A stretch of 64,000 nucleotides of DNA from Catenovulum agarivorans YM01 (GTDB lineage Bacteria; Pseudomonadota; Gammaproteobacteria; Enterobacterales; Alteromonadaceae), in the NCBI RefSeq assembly GCF_000281085.1, contig NZ_JH767523.1, positions 128,517-192,516 on the forward strand, written 5' to 3'. How positions within the stretch are numbered: the stretch's first letter is position 1; each line of letters starts with the position of its first letter. The position numbers and the translations under genes were made by a program. This document shows, one piece after another, positions 7,911 through 17,041 of the stretch. The notes below the pieces were generated by a model. It had not been told where the DNA came from and searched no databases. It was given only the letters and a program-made list of their open reading frames with translations.

Positions 7911-9809
7911 ATGTCTCAACAATATAACGCAGAAGCGATTGAAGTATTAAGTGGTTTAGAGCCAGTGCGCCGCCGTCCGGGCATGTACACTGACACCCAA
8001 AGGCCAAACCATTTAGGTCAAGAAGTTATAGATAACTCGGTTGACGAAGCTATGGCGGGTCATGCTAATCAAATTAAAGTGATTTTGCATGAAGACCAAT
8101 CGTTAGAAGTTTCGGATAATGGCCGAGGTATGCCGGTTGATATTCACCCTGAAGAGGGTGTACCGGGTGTTGAACTTATTTTAACTAAGCTACATGCGGG
8201 TGGTAAATTCTCGGGTAAAAACTATCAATTCTCTGGTGGTTTGCACGGGGTTGGTGTTTCTGTTGTAAATGCATTATCGACTCGAGTTGAAGTGACAGTT
8301 AGACGTGACGGCACGGTTTATCAAATTGCCTTTGAAAATGGCGATAAAGTGTCTGACTTAACTGAAATAGGTACTTGTGGTAAACGCAATACAGGTACCA
8401 GTGTGCATTTTTGGCCTGATGCGAGCTTTTTCGATTCTGCTAAATTTAGCGTTAGCAAGTTAATTCATGTACTCAAAGCCAAAGCGGTTTTATGCCCAGG
8501 TTTAGAAATTGAGTTTCAAGACAAAATCAACAAAGAAACACACAAGTGGTGTTTCCAAGATGGTTTACGCGATTATTTAACCAGCTCAGTTGAAGGATTT
8601 GAAACTCAACCTAAAGTACCATTTACCGGTGAGTTCGCCAGTAAAACCGAAGGCGCAGAGTGGGCGGTTACTTGGTTAATCGAAGGTGGTGAAGGGGTTT
8701 ACGAAAGTTATGTAAACTTAATTCCTACGGCGCAAGGCGGTACGCACGTTAACGGTTTACGCCAAGGTTTGTTAGATGCAGTACGCGAATTCTGTGAGTT
8801 TAGAAACTTAATTCCACGTGGGGTAAAACTGACGCCAGAAGATGTCTGGGACAGATGTAGTTATATTCTGTCGGTAAAAATGCAAGATCCACAATTTGCC
8901 GGTCAAACGAAAGAAAAGTTATCGTCACGCCAATGTTCTGCTTTTGTTTCTGGCGTCGTTAAAGATGCCTTTAGTTTGTGGTTAAACGAGCACACTGATG
9001 TGGCTGAGTTATTGGTTGAGTCGTTTATTTCCAATGCGCAAAAACGTATGCGTGCCGCGAAAAAAGTGGTGCGTAAAAAAGTCACTTCAGGCCCAGCATT
9101 ACCAGGTAAATTAACTGATTGTAGTTCGCAAGACTCAGGTCGCTCCGAGCTATTTTTAGTGGAAGGTGACTCGGCGGGTGGTTCAGCTAAACAAGCGCGT
9201 GATCGTGAATTTCAAGCCATCATGCCGCTGCGCGGTAAAATTTTGAATACTTGGGAAGTCGATTCCGGTCAAATATTATCCTCACAAGAAATTCATGATA
9301 TTTCTGTCGCCATAGGCATGGATCCTGATAGCACGGATTTGTCTGGTTTGCGCTACGATAAAATTTGCATCTTAGCCGATGCTGACTCGGATGGTTTGCA
9401 CATCGCGACTCTGTTGTGTGCTTTATTTGTTAAACACTTTAAACCTATGGTGGAAGCAGGACATGTATACGTAGCTATGCCGCCACTTTACCGCATTGAT
9501 GTGGGTAAAGAAGTTTATTACGCGCTGGATGAAGACGAGAAAAACGGTATTTTAGACCGGATAGAAGCCGAGAAAAAACGCGGTAAAGTTAATGTTCAAC
9601 GCTTTAAAGGTTTGGGTGAAATGAACCCATTACAATTACGCGAAACGACAATGGACCCAAATACTCGTCGTTTGGTGCAATTAACCATAGATGAAAGCCC
9701 AGCCACTTTTGAGTTAATGGATATGTTGCTGGCGAAAAAACGCAGTGGCGATAGAAAAGTTTGGTTAGAGCAAAAGGGCGACCAAGCGGAAATTTTGGCT
9801 GCAAACTAA
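7911..9809 (+). CDS. parE: DNA topoisomerase IV subunit B
   Basis: A 632-residue GHKL ATPase subunit that with ParC decatenates daughter chromosomes. Visible parts are the ATPase domain (EVIDNSVDEAMAG, DNGRGMPV, GGLHGVGVSVVNAL), the transducer domain, the TOPRIM motif EGDSAGGSAKQARDRE, DADSDGLHIATLL, and the C-terminal QRFKGLGEMNP. The length matches E. coli ParE (630). The gene ends the nudF operon and a strong intrinsic terminator follows. parC is not adjacent; a DUF389 gene comes next. Confidence 0.97.
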   Translation: MSQQYNAEAIEVLSGLEPVRRRPGMYTDTQRPNHLGQEVIDNSVDEAMAGHANQIKVILHEDQSLEVSDNGRGMPVDIHPEEGVPGVELILTKLHAGGKFSGKNYQFSGGLHGVGVSVVNALSTRVEVTVRRDGTVYQIAFENGDKVSDLTEIGTCGKRNTGTSVHFWPDASFFDSAKFSVSKLIHVLKAKAVLCPGLEIEFQDKINKETHKWCFQDGLRDYLTSSVEGFETQPKVPFTGEFASKTEGAEWAVTWLIEGGEGVYESYVNLIPTAQGGTHVNGLRQGLLDAVREFCEFRNLIPRGVKLTPEDVWDRCSYILSVKMQDPQFAGQTKEKLSSRQCSAFVSGVVKDAFSLWLNEHTDVAELLVESFISNAQKRMRAAKKVVRKKVTSGPALPGKLTDCSSQDSGRSELFLVEGDSAGGSAKQARDREFQAIMPLRGKILNTWEVDSGQILSSQEIHDISVAIGMDPDSTDLSGLRYDKICILADADSDGLHIATLLCALFVKHFKPMVEAGHVYVAMPPLYRIDVGKEVYYALDEDEKNGILDRIEAEKKRGKVNVQRFKGLGEMNPLQLRETTMDPNTRRLVQLTIDESPATFELMDMLLAKKRSGDRKVWLEQKGDQAEILAAN

Positions 9810-9816
9810 GCTAACA

Positions 9817-9843
9817 AAACACGCATTGATATGCGTGTTTTTT
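9817..9843 (+). terminator. Rho-independent terminator after parE
   Basis: A perfect 10-bp stem, AAACACGCAT/ATGCGTGTTT, with a TGAT loop, runs into a six-T tract. It lies 7 nt after the parE stop and closes the nudF-parE transcription unit. Confidence 0.9.
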
Positions 9844-9877
9844 CTTTCAGTGGAACTTGTCTTAGAGGATATAGGCA

Positions 9878-10861
9878 ATGAAGCTAGTTGAAGTAATCAC
9901 CAAGGCTGAAAATAAACAGAAGTTACAATCACTGTTAACGTCAGCCGGCTTTGAGAAATTTTTTCAATACGAATTAAATAACAGCGAATATTGCAGTGTG
10001 CGTTTAACTGTGGGTGACGATAAACGCCAATTGTTAACTGATTCCATTTTAAAAGTGATTAACCCCGCCGATGTACAAATAATTGTCTCTCCTATTGAAA
10101 CTGTTATTTCAGAAGCAGACGAGGAAGAAGTTGAAGTTAAAAAGTCGCCAAATTCAACTCGCGAAGAGCTTTATTCGCGTATTGACAGTGGCACGCAACT
10201 AGATAGCAACTTCTTGTTTTTTGTTATTGCCTCTGTTGTTGTCGTGTCAGTTGGTTTATTAGAAAACAATGTCGCTGTCATTATCGGCGCTATGGTAATA
10301 GCACCTTTGTTGGGGCCTAACGTTGCGTTAGCATTTGCATCCGTTTTAGGTGATAGAGATTTATTAGTTAAATCGATAAAAATTAATTTCGCCGGTTTGT
10401 CGTTAGCTGTGCTTTCTGCCGTGATTATTGGCTGTATTTGGCCTGTAACTGATCCCAATTCGGAACTTATGGCGCGTACTAATATTGGTTATGACGGCAT
10501 TATATTGGCGCTGGCATCGGGCGCAGCCGCTGTATTGTCGTTAACTAGTGGTGTTTCAAGTGCGTTAGTTGGGGTTATGGTTGCGGTTGCTTTATTGCCT
10601 CCGGCAGTGACCTTTGGCATGTTGTTAGCTTCGGGACAAACTTACTTAGCTTCGGGTGCTGCACTGCTTTTTGCCGGTAATGTAATCAGTGTTAATTTAG
10701 CCGCGAGTTTAGTGTTTATTCTAAAAGGGATTAAACCAAGAACCTGGTTAGAAAAACGTAAAGCCAACCAATCTATTAAGTGGGCTTTACTGTTTTGGAG
10801 TGGTGCTTTAGTCATATTGTTGTTGGTCATTTACTTTCGTAAAATTGCGGTAGAACTTTAA
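9878..10861 (+). CDS. DUF389 (TIGR00341) family membrane protein
   Basis: A 327-residue protein with a soluble N-terminal part of about 100 residues, then five to seven hydrophobic segments (from about residue 110, e.g. FFVIASVVVVSVGLLENN and GAMVIAPLLGPNVALA). The GAMVIAPLLGP motif is typical of DUF389. No transported substrate has been assigned to the family. The gene has its own start after the parE terminator and a plausible GAGG site upstream. It ends with a 4-bp overlap against the convergent DUF1439 gene. Confidence 0.85.
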   Translation: MKLVEVITKAENKQKLQSLLTSAGFEKFFQYELNNSEYCSVRLTVGDDKRQLLTDSILKVINPADVQIIVSPIETVISEADEEEVEVKKSPNSTREELYSRIDSGTQLDSNFLFFVIASVVVVSVGLLENNVAVIIGAMVIAPLLGPNVALAFASVLGDRDLLVKSIKINFAGLSLAVLSAVIIGCIWPVTDPNSELMARTNIGYDGIILALASGAAAVLSLTSGVSSALVGVMVAVALLPPAVTFGMLLASGQTYLASGAALLFAGNVISVNLAASLVFILKGIKPRTWLEKRKANQSIKWALLFWSGALVILLLVIYFRKIAVEL

Positions 10862-11364
10862 ATTTCAATTAAAATACTGTTGTCTAACACTTCAATTTTA
10901 TTCGGCTGAATGGTCAACCCTTGAAAATTCAGCTTTTTAAAATCTAACAACACGATAATCGGCAACGACTGATTAAATGCTTGCTGTAACCAAGTATTAA
11001 TATCCTTTTTATTAAAACTCGACTCTTTAATATTTGCGTGAATCAGCCTTGGTTCAATAATCTGCAGCTTCTGGCTCGATTTATCATAAGCAATTTCCCC
11101 GTCAATCGACACTGTACCGCGAATAAAGTTATTTTGTTGTTGCGCATTAATATGCGCGTTTACTTGCAGTCGTTTATTTTTGCCCTTGATGACTAAATTG
11201 GCTTCTGTTAGCTGTATATCTGCGTATTCATAGTTAAAAGACACAGGAAAATAAGCGGTCAATAAGCCATTAATTTGCGATTCAGTTAATTGAATTGCAA
11301 AAGAGTGAGCTGAACTAGTTATCAGCAACAGGCATATGCTAAACAGCCATCTGGTTAATTTCAT
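10858..11364 (-). CDS. DUF1439 (YceB-like) periplasmic protein
   Basis: A 168-residue protein with a cleavable signal peptide (MKLTRWLFSICLLLITSSAHS). The mature part fits the DUF1439/YceB pattern: ITESQINGLL-type helix, alternating beta strands and a closing hydrophobic strand. E. coli YceB is a lipoprotein, but no lipobox cysteine is present here, so this copy is probably soluble in the periplasm. The function is unknown; the fold family is thought to bind hydrophobic ligands. I chose ATG 11364; an in-frame TTG at 11388 overlaps the upstream hydrolase gene. It is probably co-transcribed with that gene. Confidence 0.75.
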   Translation of the reverse strand: MKLTRWLFSICLLLITSSAHSFAIQLTESQINGLLTAYFPVSFNYEYADIQLTEANLVIKGKNKRLQVNAHINAQQQNNFIRGTVSIDGEIAYDKSSQKLQIIEPRLIHANIKESSFNKKDINTWLQQAFNQSLPIIVLLDFKKLNFQGLTIQPNKIEVLDNSILIEI

Positions 11365-11380
11365 ATGTAAACTGACTTCC

Positions 11381-12421
11381 TTATTCAAAATCTAACATTT
11401 CGCCTTCTTCGGTTAACGCATCGTTCATTTGTTCAATGTGCTCTACTACTTCACCTGGCGCTTCAAAATTAGCAACGTGGTACATGGCTTCACCTTCTTG
11501 AACCAGCGGAATATTTTGTTTGCCAATAATAACGCCACTGCGAGGGGCTAATAATGGTTCAACAAAGCTACCGCTCGGACTACAAATTTCCGCAAGGATT
11601 TCGCCTTTTTTAACTCGTTCTCCGAGTTTTTTCATATCCCGTACCATGCCACTGGTATGTGCGCGAACCCAACTACTTGAATAAGCAACAAAAGGTTCTA
11701 TTTTTTCTGTTTTGGCTTTTTTGCGTTTTGGCACCATGCCAAGTTCAGCCATTACATTCATAATGCCTTTGATGCCAGCACGAATTGACAATTCGTCAAA
11801 GCGTAATGCTTGGCCTGCTTCATACAATAAAATTTTGGTGCCTTCTTCGGCCGCAATTTGTCTGAGTGAACCGTCACGTAAGTCAGAGTTTAACAACACA
11901 GGTACACCAAAAGCGCGAGCCAACATTTGGGTTTCTTCATCGGCTAAATTAGCCCTTACTTGTGGATAGTTACTGCGATGAATAGCGCCAGTATGCAAAT
12001 CTATTCCATAGTCACATTTATGTACAATTTCATTTAAAAACATGTGTGCTAATCGCCCAGCTAGAGAACCTTTGGCTGAGCCTGGAAAACTGCGGTTTAA
12101 ATCACGTCTGTCTGGCAAATAACGGCTTTGATTTAATAAGCCATAGACATTAACCACGGGGACCGCGATAAGTGTACCTTTGCTCAATTTGAACGATTTT
12201 TGTAACAATAAACGGCGGATAATTTCTATACCGTTTAGCTCGTCACCATGTATAGCTGCACTAATAAATAAAGTGGGACCCGGCCTACGAGCGCGTATAA
12301 CTTCTACCGGCATGTACAAATTTGTATCTGAATACAAACTAGCAACGGGTAATTCAAGTTTTACTCTTTTACCTAAGCCAATATTATGTTCGCCAATTGT
12401 GAGAATGTCGGCCGTTTTCAT
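11381..12421 (-). CDS. Succinylglutamate desuccinylase/aspartoacylase-family zinc hydrolase
   Basis: A 346-residue M14-like zinc hydrolase. The motif AAIHGDELNG supplies the His and Glu zinc ligands, PDRRDLNRSFPG matches the substrate-binding arginines of the AstE/aspartoacylase family, and GIDLHTG gives the next His. The C-terminal third is a beta-barrel-like extension. The substrate cannot be told from sequence. Relatives in marine Gammaproteobacteria often sit beside rimK, but no rimK is near. The start is ATG 12421; the frame stays open for 57 further codons upstream, but that stretch is low-complexity and hydrophobic and overlaps the nhaD terminator. Confidence 0.82.
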   Translation of the reverse strand: MKTADILTIGEHNIGLGKRVKLELPVASLYSDTNLYMPVEVIRARRPGPTLFISAAIHGDELNGIEIIRRLLLQKSFKLSKGTLIAVPVVNVYGLLNQSRYLPDRRDLNRSFPGSAKGSLAGRLAHMFLNEIVHKCDYGIDLHTGAIHRSNYPQVRANLADEETQMLARAFGVPVLLNSDLRDGSLRQIAAEEGTKILLYEAGQALRFDELSIRAGIKGIMNVMAELGMVPKRKKAKTEKIEPFVAYSSSWVRAHTSGMVRDMKKLGERVKKGEILAEICSPSGSFVEPLLAPRSGVIIGKQNIPLVQEGEAMYHVANFEAPGEVVEHIEQMNDALTEEGEMLDFE

Positions 12422-12572
12422 GTTTAGAACTCTGATAATTAAAGCGGGATAATTAACGTGGTTATAGCAGATATTAGAAAAAAAGAAATTATAACTTGTG
12501 TAAATAAGCGCTAATTTACAGCGACTTACTAAAATTTGCAGTTGTGAGATTGAGAAGAGAAGGGCAATAAGC

Positions 12573-12609
12573 AAAAAAGCTACCTGAAACATGCATCTTC
12601 AGGTAGCTT
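12573..12609 (-). terminator. Rho-independent terminator after nhaD (minus strand)
   Basis: Read on the minus strand, a 12-bp perfect stem (AAGCTACCTGAA/TTCAGGTAGCTT) is followed by a run of T. It starts about 10 nt past the nhaD stop. Confidence 0.88.
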
Positions 12610-12618
12610 AGGTATAAC

Positions 12619-14106
12619 TTAACCGTTAATCCATAAATGAACCAAAATAGACAGGGCATAACCAAGTGCAATTGCCCAGCTCCATTTTAAATGGCCAAAG
12701 AAGGTGTACATGCCTTTAGATTGACCCATTAAGGCAACACCAGCAGCTGATCCTACTGACAACAAGCTACCACCAACACCTGCAGTCATAGTCACTAATA
12801 ACCATTGAGTAACATCCATAGGCGGATTCATTGCAATAACGGCGTACATTACCGGAATATTATCGACGATTGCCGATAAAACACCCGCGGCTATATTGGC
12901 ATATGTTGGATCCCAATTGGCATACATAGCGTGTGAAATCAGGGATAAATAACCCATAAAACCTAAACCACCGACACACATAACCACACCAAAAAAGAAT
13001 AACAGGGTATCCCATTCTGCTTGGGCTATTTTAGTAAATACATCAAAAGGTACAACTTGACCTAAACGTTTTATGGCTTTTTCATCTTTACGTTTTTCCG
13101 CTTCCGAGCGTTTTTTCGCAAGTGATCTCGGTAAACTTCTACGTAGATAATAACCAAAGAATTTTAAGTAACCTAAACCTGTCATCATACCAAGCACTGG
13201 TGGCATACCAAATGAGCTATGAGCAATCACAGACGTTGCAATGGTTAAGATAAACAAAAACACGATGCGTTTTGCACCACGTTTCATTTCGAATTCTTCA
13301 CGTATAACTTGGCTAGGCGCTGAGCTGATAAACAAGCTCATTATGGTTGCTGGAACGACAAAATTAACAACAGATGGAACAAACAATACAAAGAATTGTT
13401 CGAAGCGAACCAAGCCTGCTTGCCAAACCATTAGTGTAGTGATATCACCAAACGGGCTAAACGCACCACCTGCATTCGACGCAACGACTATGTTGATACA
13501 AGCAATATTGATAAAGGTTTTATTGCCTTTTGCAACCTTCAATACTATTGCACACATCAACATTGCTGTGGTTAGATTGTTGGCAAAAGACGAAATTGCG
13601 AATGCCATAATGCCGGTTAACCAAAATAAGCTACGTAAACTGAAACCTTTAGAAATCATCCAGACTCGAATTGCATCGAATACTTTACGCTCTTCCATTG
13701 CGTTTATGTAGGTCATAGCCACCAACAAGAATAACAACAACTCGGCGTATTCTAATAGATTGTGCTCAAACACTTCTTTGGCAACTTCTTGCATGTCGTG
13801 TTGCGTGTATATCCAACCCAACATAAACCAGATAATACCAGCGGCAACCAGTACAGGTTTAGATTTACGCATATGCAAATAGTCTTCAGCTATTACTAAG
13901 CTGTAGGCCAAGACGAAAATGCCAACAGCTAAATATCCAATCATATGATTTGTTAAATCTAATGCGGAATCATGACCTGCTGCGGCTGCCCATAAATTTG
14001 GCGAGATAAAAGCTGCAACTGCAGCAAAAACGTAAATTAAAAAATTACGTTTAGTTTGATTGTGTAAAGTTGGATGTGACATATCGAATGTTACTGCCTC
14101 AAACAT
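12619..14106 (-). CDS. nhaD: Na+/H+ antiporter NhaD
   Basis: A 495-residue polytopic inner-membrane protein of the ion transporter superfamily, with about 12 hydrophobic segments. Family features include the segment around SSFANNLTTAMLMCAI, ASNAGGAFSPFGDITTLMVW and SAIVDNIPVMYAVIAM, which hold the charged and polar residues used for Na+/H+ exchange. NhaD exports Na+ or Li+ at alkaline pH and is common in marine bacteria. The start is uncertain: ATG 14106 is the first; ATG 14082 (MSHPTLHN) is an alternative, and neither has a good ribosome site. It is monocistronic. Confidence 0.92.
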   Translation of the reverse strand: MFEAVTFDMSHPTLHNQTKRNFLIYVFAAVAAFISPNLWAAAAGHDSALDLTNHMIGYLAVGIFVLAYSLVIAEDYLHMRKSKPVLVAAGIIWFMLGWIYTQHDMQEVAKEVFEHNLLEYAELLLFLLVAMTYINAMEERKVFDAIRVWMISKGFSLRSLFWLTGIMAFAISSFANNLTTAMLMCAIVLKVAKGNKTFINIACINIVVASNAGGAFSPFGDITTLMVWQAGLVRFEQFFVLFVPSVVNFVVPATIMSLFISSAPSQVIREEFEMKRGAKRIVFLFILTIATSVIAHSSFGMPPVLGMMTGLGYLKFFGYYLRRSLPRSLAKKRSEAEKRKDEKAIKRLGQVVPFDVFTKIAQAEWDTLLFFFGVVMCVGGLGFMGYLSLISHAMYANWDPTYANIAAGVLSAIVDNIPVMYAVIAMNPPMDVTQWLLVTMTAGVGGSLLSVGSAAGVALMGQSKGMYTFFGHLKWSWAIALGYALSILVHLWING

Positions 14107-14203
14107 TTGGTGGAACTTAGGTTTATGGCGCGCGACTTTACCACAGACGATAGTTTGAAGGTACGGCTAATTTGACATTTTTATGAATTGTTTTGTTTTA
14201 AAA

Positions 14204-14218
14204 TGGTGCAGTGCACCA
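14204..14218. promoter_or_regulatory. 15-bp palindrome in the nhaD/efflux intergenic region
   Basis: TGGTGCA-G-TGCACCA is a perfect inverted repeat, about 100 bp upstream of nhaD and 205 bp upstream of the efflux operon. It has the look of an operator for a dimeric regulator, but I cannot assign it to one. The rest of the roughly 320-bp divergent region is AT-rich with no further gene. Confidence 0.4.
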
Positions 14219-14424
14219 AAATGTATTTTTATTTGAGTTTATTGAATTTTATTGTGTATATATTGTTGTTTTGCTTTGTTTTAGTGCGAAAAGAAATGTT
14301 AAAACCTTAGCGCAGGGCTGTGAGAATATTTAGCCGAAAAACTTACAACAAAAATGTAAAGATTGCGTAAACTTAAGCTGACACGCTTTAAAAATTTTCC
14401 CATTTGAATAGGATAGCAAAAAGT

Positions 14425-15846
14425 ATGACTATAAAATTAGGTAAGTGCCACTTAATGGGTAAAAAATTATTGTTCATTTGTATTTGCGCTGCACTGACTG
14501 GGTGTCAACAAACAGCGGAATACCAGCTATCTCAACAAATAAATCAACCAGAAAATTGGCAAACAGATATCTCGGCCGATGTTGAGGAAAAGCAGTATTT
14601 ATATTTAGCGGATTGGTTGAAATCTTCGTTGTTAAAATCTTTGTTAGAGCGTGCGTTAGCTGAAAATTTTGACGTACAACTGAAAAGATTGGAGTTGGAA
14701 AAAGCTCAGCAGAGATTAATTCAAGCTGGCAGTAGTTTGTGGCCGGATGCAGATTTATCGTTTGGCAGCTCTCGTTCAAGCTCTAGCAGTGGTGAACCAT
14801 CGACATCACACAACCTGAGTTTAACCGCAAGTTATCAGATTGACATTTGGGGGAAACTCTCCCGCGCAGAACAAATTGCGCAACTTAGTTATCAAAAGGC
14901 CAAAATTGAATTAGAAAGCGCTGAACTGAATTTAGTTAGCCAAGTAACTCAATTGTGGTTTAACAAGGCTGCGCAGGTACAAACTTATAAGTTGTTACAA
15001 AAGCGCTATGCTAATGTGCAAAGTAATTTAGATATTATCGAAAATGGTTATAAAAGTGGTTTAAATTCGGCGTTGGATGTTTATTTAACCCGCAATAGTT
15101 TAGAAAGCGAAAAATCAACGCTTGTTCAACAACAACAGGCAATTGAAGCAACCAACCGCAGATTACAAGTATTATTGGGTAATTATCCGCATAAAGATTT
15201 ACAAACTGATATTAACCTTGACGATTTATCTTATTCATTTCCAAATGAGCTGCCGTCAGAGTTGATCAAAGCACGCCCTGATATTAAACAAGCTTGGATA
15301 GATGTATTGATTGATGATGCGTCGTTGGCGATAGCGCATAAAAATCGTTTTCCTGGCATACGTTTATCTGCATCTATTTCTGATTCACAAAACAGTTTGT
15401 CTGATTTATTGAGCAATGGTTTGGGTTGGTCGTTGGCTGCTTCTATCACTCAACCTTTGTTTCGAGCTGGTGAGTTAAAAGCAGAACAAATGATTGCTGA
15501 ATTAAATCTTAAACAGACAGAAGTTAGTTATGTTAAAGCATTATATACAGCGTTTGAGGCTGTTGAATTAGCTTTGGCTGAATATCAAAGTTTGCGTCAA
15601 CGTTTAATCCATAGCGAAAATTCGAAGGTGAATGCTGAAAAAGCTGAACAATTGGCATTTGAGCAATACCTTGCCGGTATAAGTAGTTATGCCACTTACC
15701 TAGAAGCGCAGCGCCGCGCATTTAATGCTAATAGTGATGTTATTGGCTTAAAGAGAGATATTATTTTAAATCAAATTGAGCTCCACCAAGCACTTGGTGG
15801 AGATTATGCTGTTGCTAGTTTACGAGGAGACTCGGGTGTCGAATAA
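14425..15846 (+). CDS. RND efflux outer membrane lipoprotein (NodT/OprM-like)
   Basis: A 473-residue outer-membrane factor with a lipoprotein signal peptide (ICAALTGC lipobox) and two OEP repeats. The conserved SYQIDIWGKLSRAEQIA-type stretch and LIKARPDI mark the NodT subgroup. It would form the outer-membrane channel of the pump encoded by the next two genes. ATG 14425 (GGAT upstream) and ATG 14455 are both possible and keep the lipobox; an upstream TTG at 14404 is less likely. The 3' end overlaps the GTG of the adaptor gene by 11 bp. Confidence 0.88.
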   Translation: MTIKLGKCHLMGKKLLFICICAALTGCQQTAEYQLSQQINQPENWQTDISADVEEKQYLYLADWLKSSLLKSLLERALAENFDVQLKRLELEKAQQRLIQAGSSLWPDADLSFGSSRSSSSSGEPSTSHNLSLTASYQIDIWGKLSRAEQIAQLSYQKAKIELESAELNLVSQVTQLWFNKAAQVQTYKLLQKRYANVQSNLDIIENGYKSGLNSALDVYLTRNSLESEKSTLVQQQQAIEATNRRLQVLLGNYPHKDLQTDINLDDLSYSFPNELPSELIKARPDIKQAWIDVLIDDASLAIAHKNRFPGIRLSASISDSQNSLSDLLSNGLGWSLAASITQPLFRAGELKAEQMIAELNLKQTEVSYVKALYTAFEAVELALAEYQSLRQRLIHSENSKVNAEKAEQLAFEQYLAGISSYATYLEAQRRAFNANSDVIGLKRDIILNQIELHQALGGDYAVASLRGDSGVE

Positions 15847-17041
15847 TTCTAAAAAATATGTTTTGCCTGTCATTTTAGTAGTTGTGATCGCAGCGATTAT
15901 TGCTGCTTTAAATATATTTAAACCACAAGCAAAACGCGGCGCGCCACCACCTGTGGTTAATATTAGTGTTGATGTAACTACAATTAAACCTGCACCTTAT
16001 CAAATTGAAATTGAATCTTATGGTTTGATTGCACCACGCATTCAAACTCAGTTGTCTTCTCAGGTTAGTGGCAAAATTATTTTTGTTGCTGATGCTGTGC
16101 GCAGTGGTGGCTTTTTTAATAAAGGTGACTTGTTGATTGAAATTGAAGACGTTGATTATGTCGCGTCAGTGCAAGCTGCTTATGCAAATATGGTAGAAGC
16201 AGAGCAAGCATATAAACAGCAACAAGCCCAAGCGGAACAAGCAAAACAAGATTGGCAAAGATTAGGCAAATCAGGTGAACCGTCCGACTTAGTATTGCGC
16301 AAACCACAGCTTGCTGCGGCAAAAGCTAAGTTTGATTCAACCAGTGCACAATACAAAAAAGCTCAACTCGATTTAGCCAGAACCAAAATTTACGCGCCAT
16401 TTGATGGTCGGGTATTATCCCTTAAAGTTGATGTTGCTAAAGTTGTTGGGACAAATGCCGAACTTGCCGATATTTATGCAACGGATGTTTTAGAGGTCAA
16501 ACTGCCGATTAAAAACAATGAAATTGCTTTATTGGATTTACCTGAGCCAAATAAAACAAATGTTAAAACTAAAGCGAATATTCTCAATACATTATTGAGT
16601 GAAACAAATCCGCAAGTGTGGTCGGCAGATATTGTCCGTACCAGTGCTGCAATTGATAGCAATAGTCGTCAACTCAATGTGGTCGCACAGATTAAACAGC
16701 CATACGCAGTAGAGCATGCTGATAAAATGCCGCTTAAAATTGCTCAATACGTCAAAGCTAAAATTTTTGGTAAAACCATAGATAACGCAATAGTGCTGGA
16801 CAATCGAGTTATCTATCAAGGCCAGTATGTTTATTTGTATGAAAATGGCACTATCGTGCGCCAGCCAGTTGAAATTCAATGGCAAAACGCAGCTGTATCT
16901 GTCATTGCTAGTGGTTTATCTGGCGGTGAACAATTGGTTACTACTTCACTAGGTCAATTACCTTCTGGCACTCAAGTTAAGTTGCGCTCTGAGCAAGCTA
17001 ACCAAGGTAAACCGTCAAAACGTGGTGAGGGTCAGCAATGA
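15836..17041 (+). CDS. RND efflux periplasmic adaptor (HlyD/MFP family)
   Basis: A 401-residue membrane fusion protein: one N-terminal membrane anchor (about residues 8-25), then lipoyl halves around an alpha-hairpin (the Gln- and Ala-rich stretch near residues 105-170) and a C-terminal beta-barrel. The stretch TKIYAPFDGRVLSLKVDV is typical of the family's second lipoyl half. The GTG start at 15836 is fixed by a strong GAGGAG site 6 nt upstream; an earlier in-frame ATG at 15776 lies deep inside the previous gene. Its stop overlaps the permease start (ATGA). Confidence 0.9.
   Translation: MSNNSKKYVLPVILVVVIAAIIAALNIFKPQAKRGAPPPVVNISVDVTTIKPAPYQIEIESYGLIAPRIQTQLSSQVSGKIIFVADAVRSGGFFNKGDLLIEIEDVDYVASVQAAYANMVEAEQAYKQQQAQAEQAKQDWQRLGKSGEPSDLVLRKPQLAAAKAKFDSTSAQYKKAQLDLARTKIYAPFDGRVLSLKVDVAKVVGTNAELADIYATDVLEVKLPIKNNEIALLDLPEPNKTNVKTKANILNTLLSETNPQVWSADIVRTSAAIDSNSRQLNVVAQIKQPYAVEHADKMPLKIAQYVKAKIFGKTIDNAIVLDNRVIYQGQYVYLYENGTIVRQPVEIQWQNAAVSVIASGLSGGEQLVTTSLGQLPSGTQVKLRSEQANQGKPSKRGEGQQ

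Noticed and set aside
12422-12592. N-terminal extension of 57 residues for the aspartoacylase-like protein
   Set aside because: The stretch overlaps the nhaD terminator and reads as a low-complexity hydrophobic sequence; the family fold begins at ATG 12421.
13241-13711. A 156-codon plus-strand frame inside nhaD
   Set aside because: It lies entirely antisense to the clearly conserved nhaD gene and encodes nothing recognisable.
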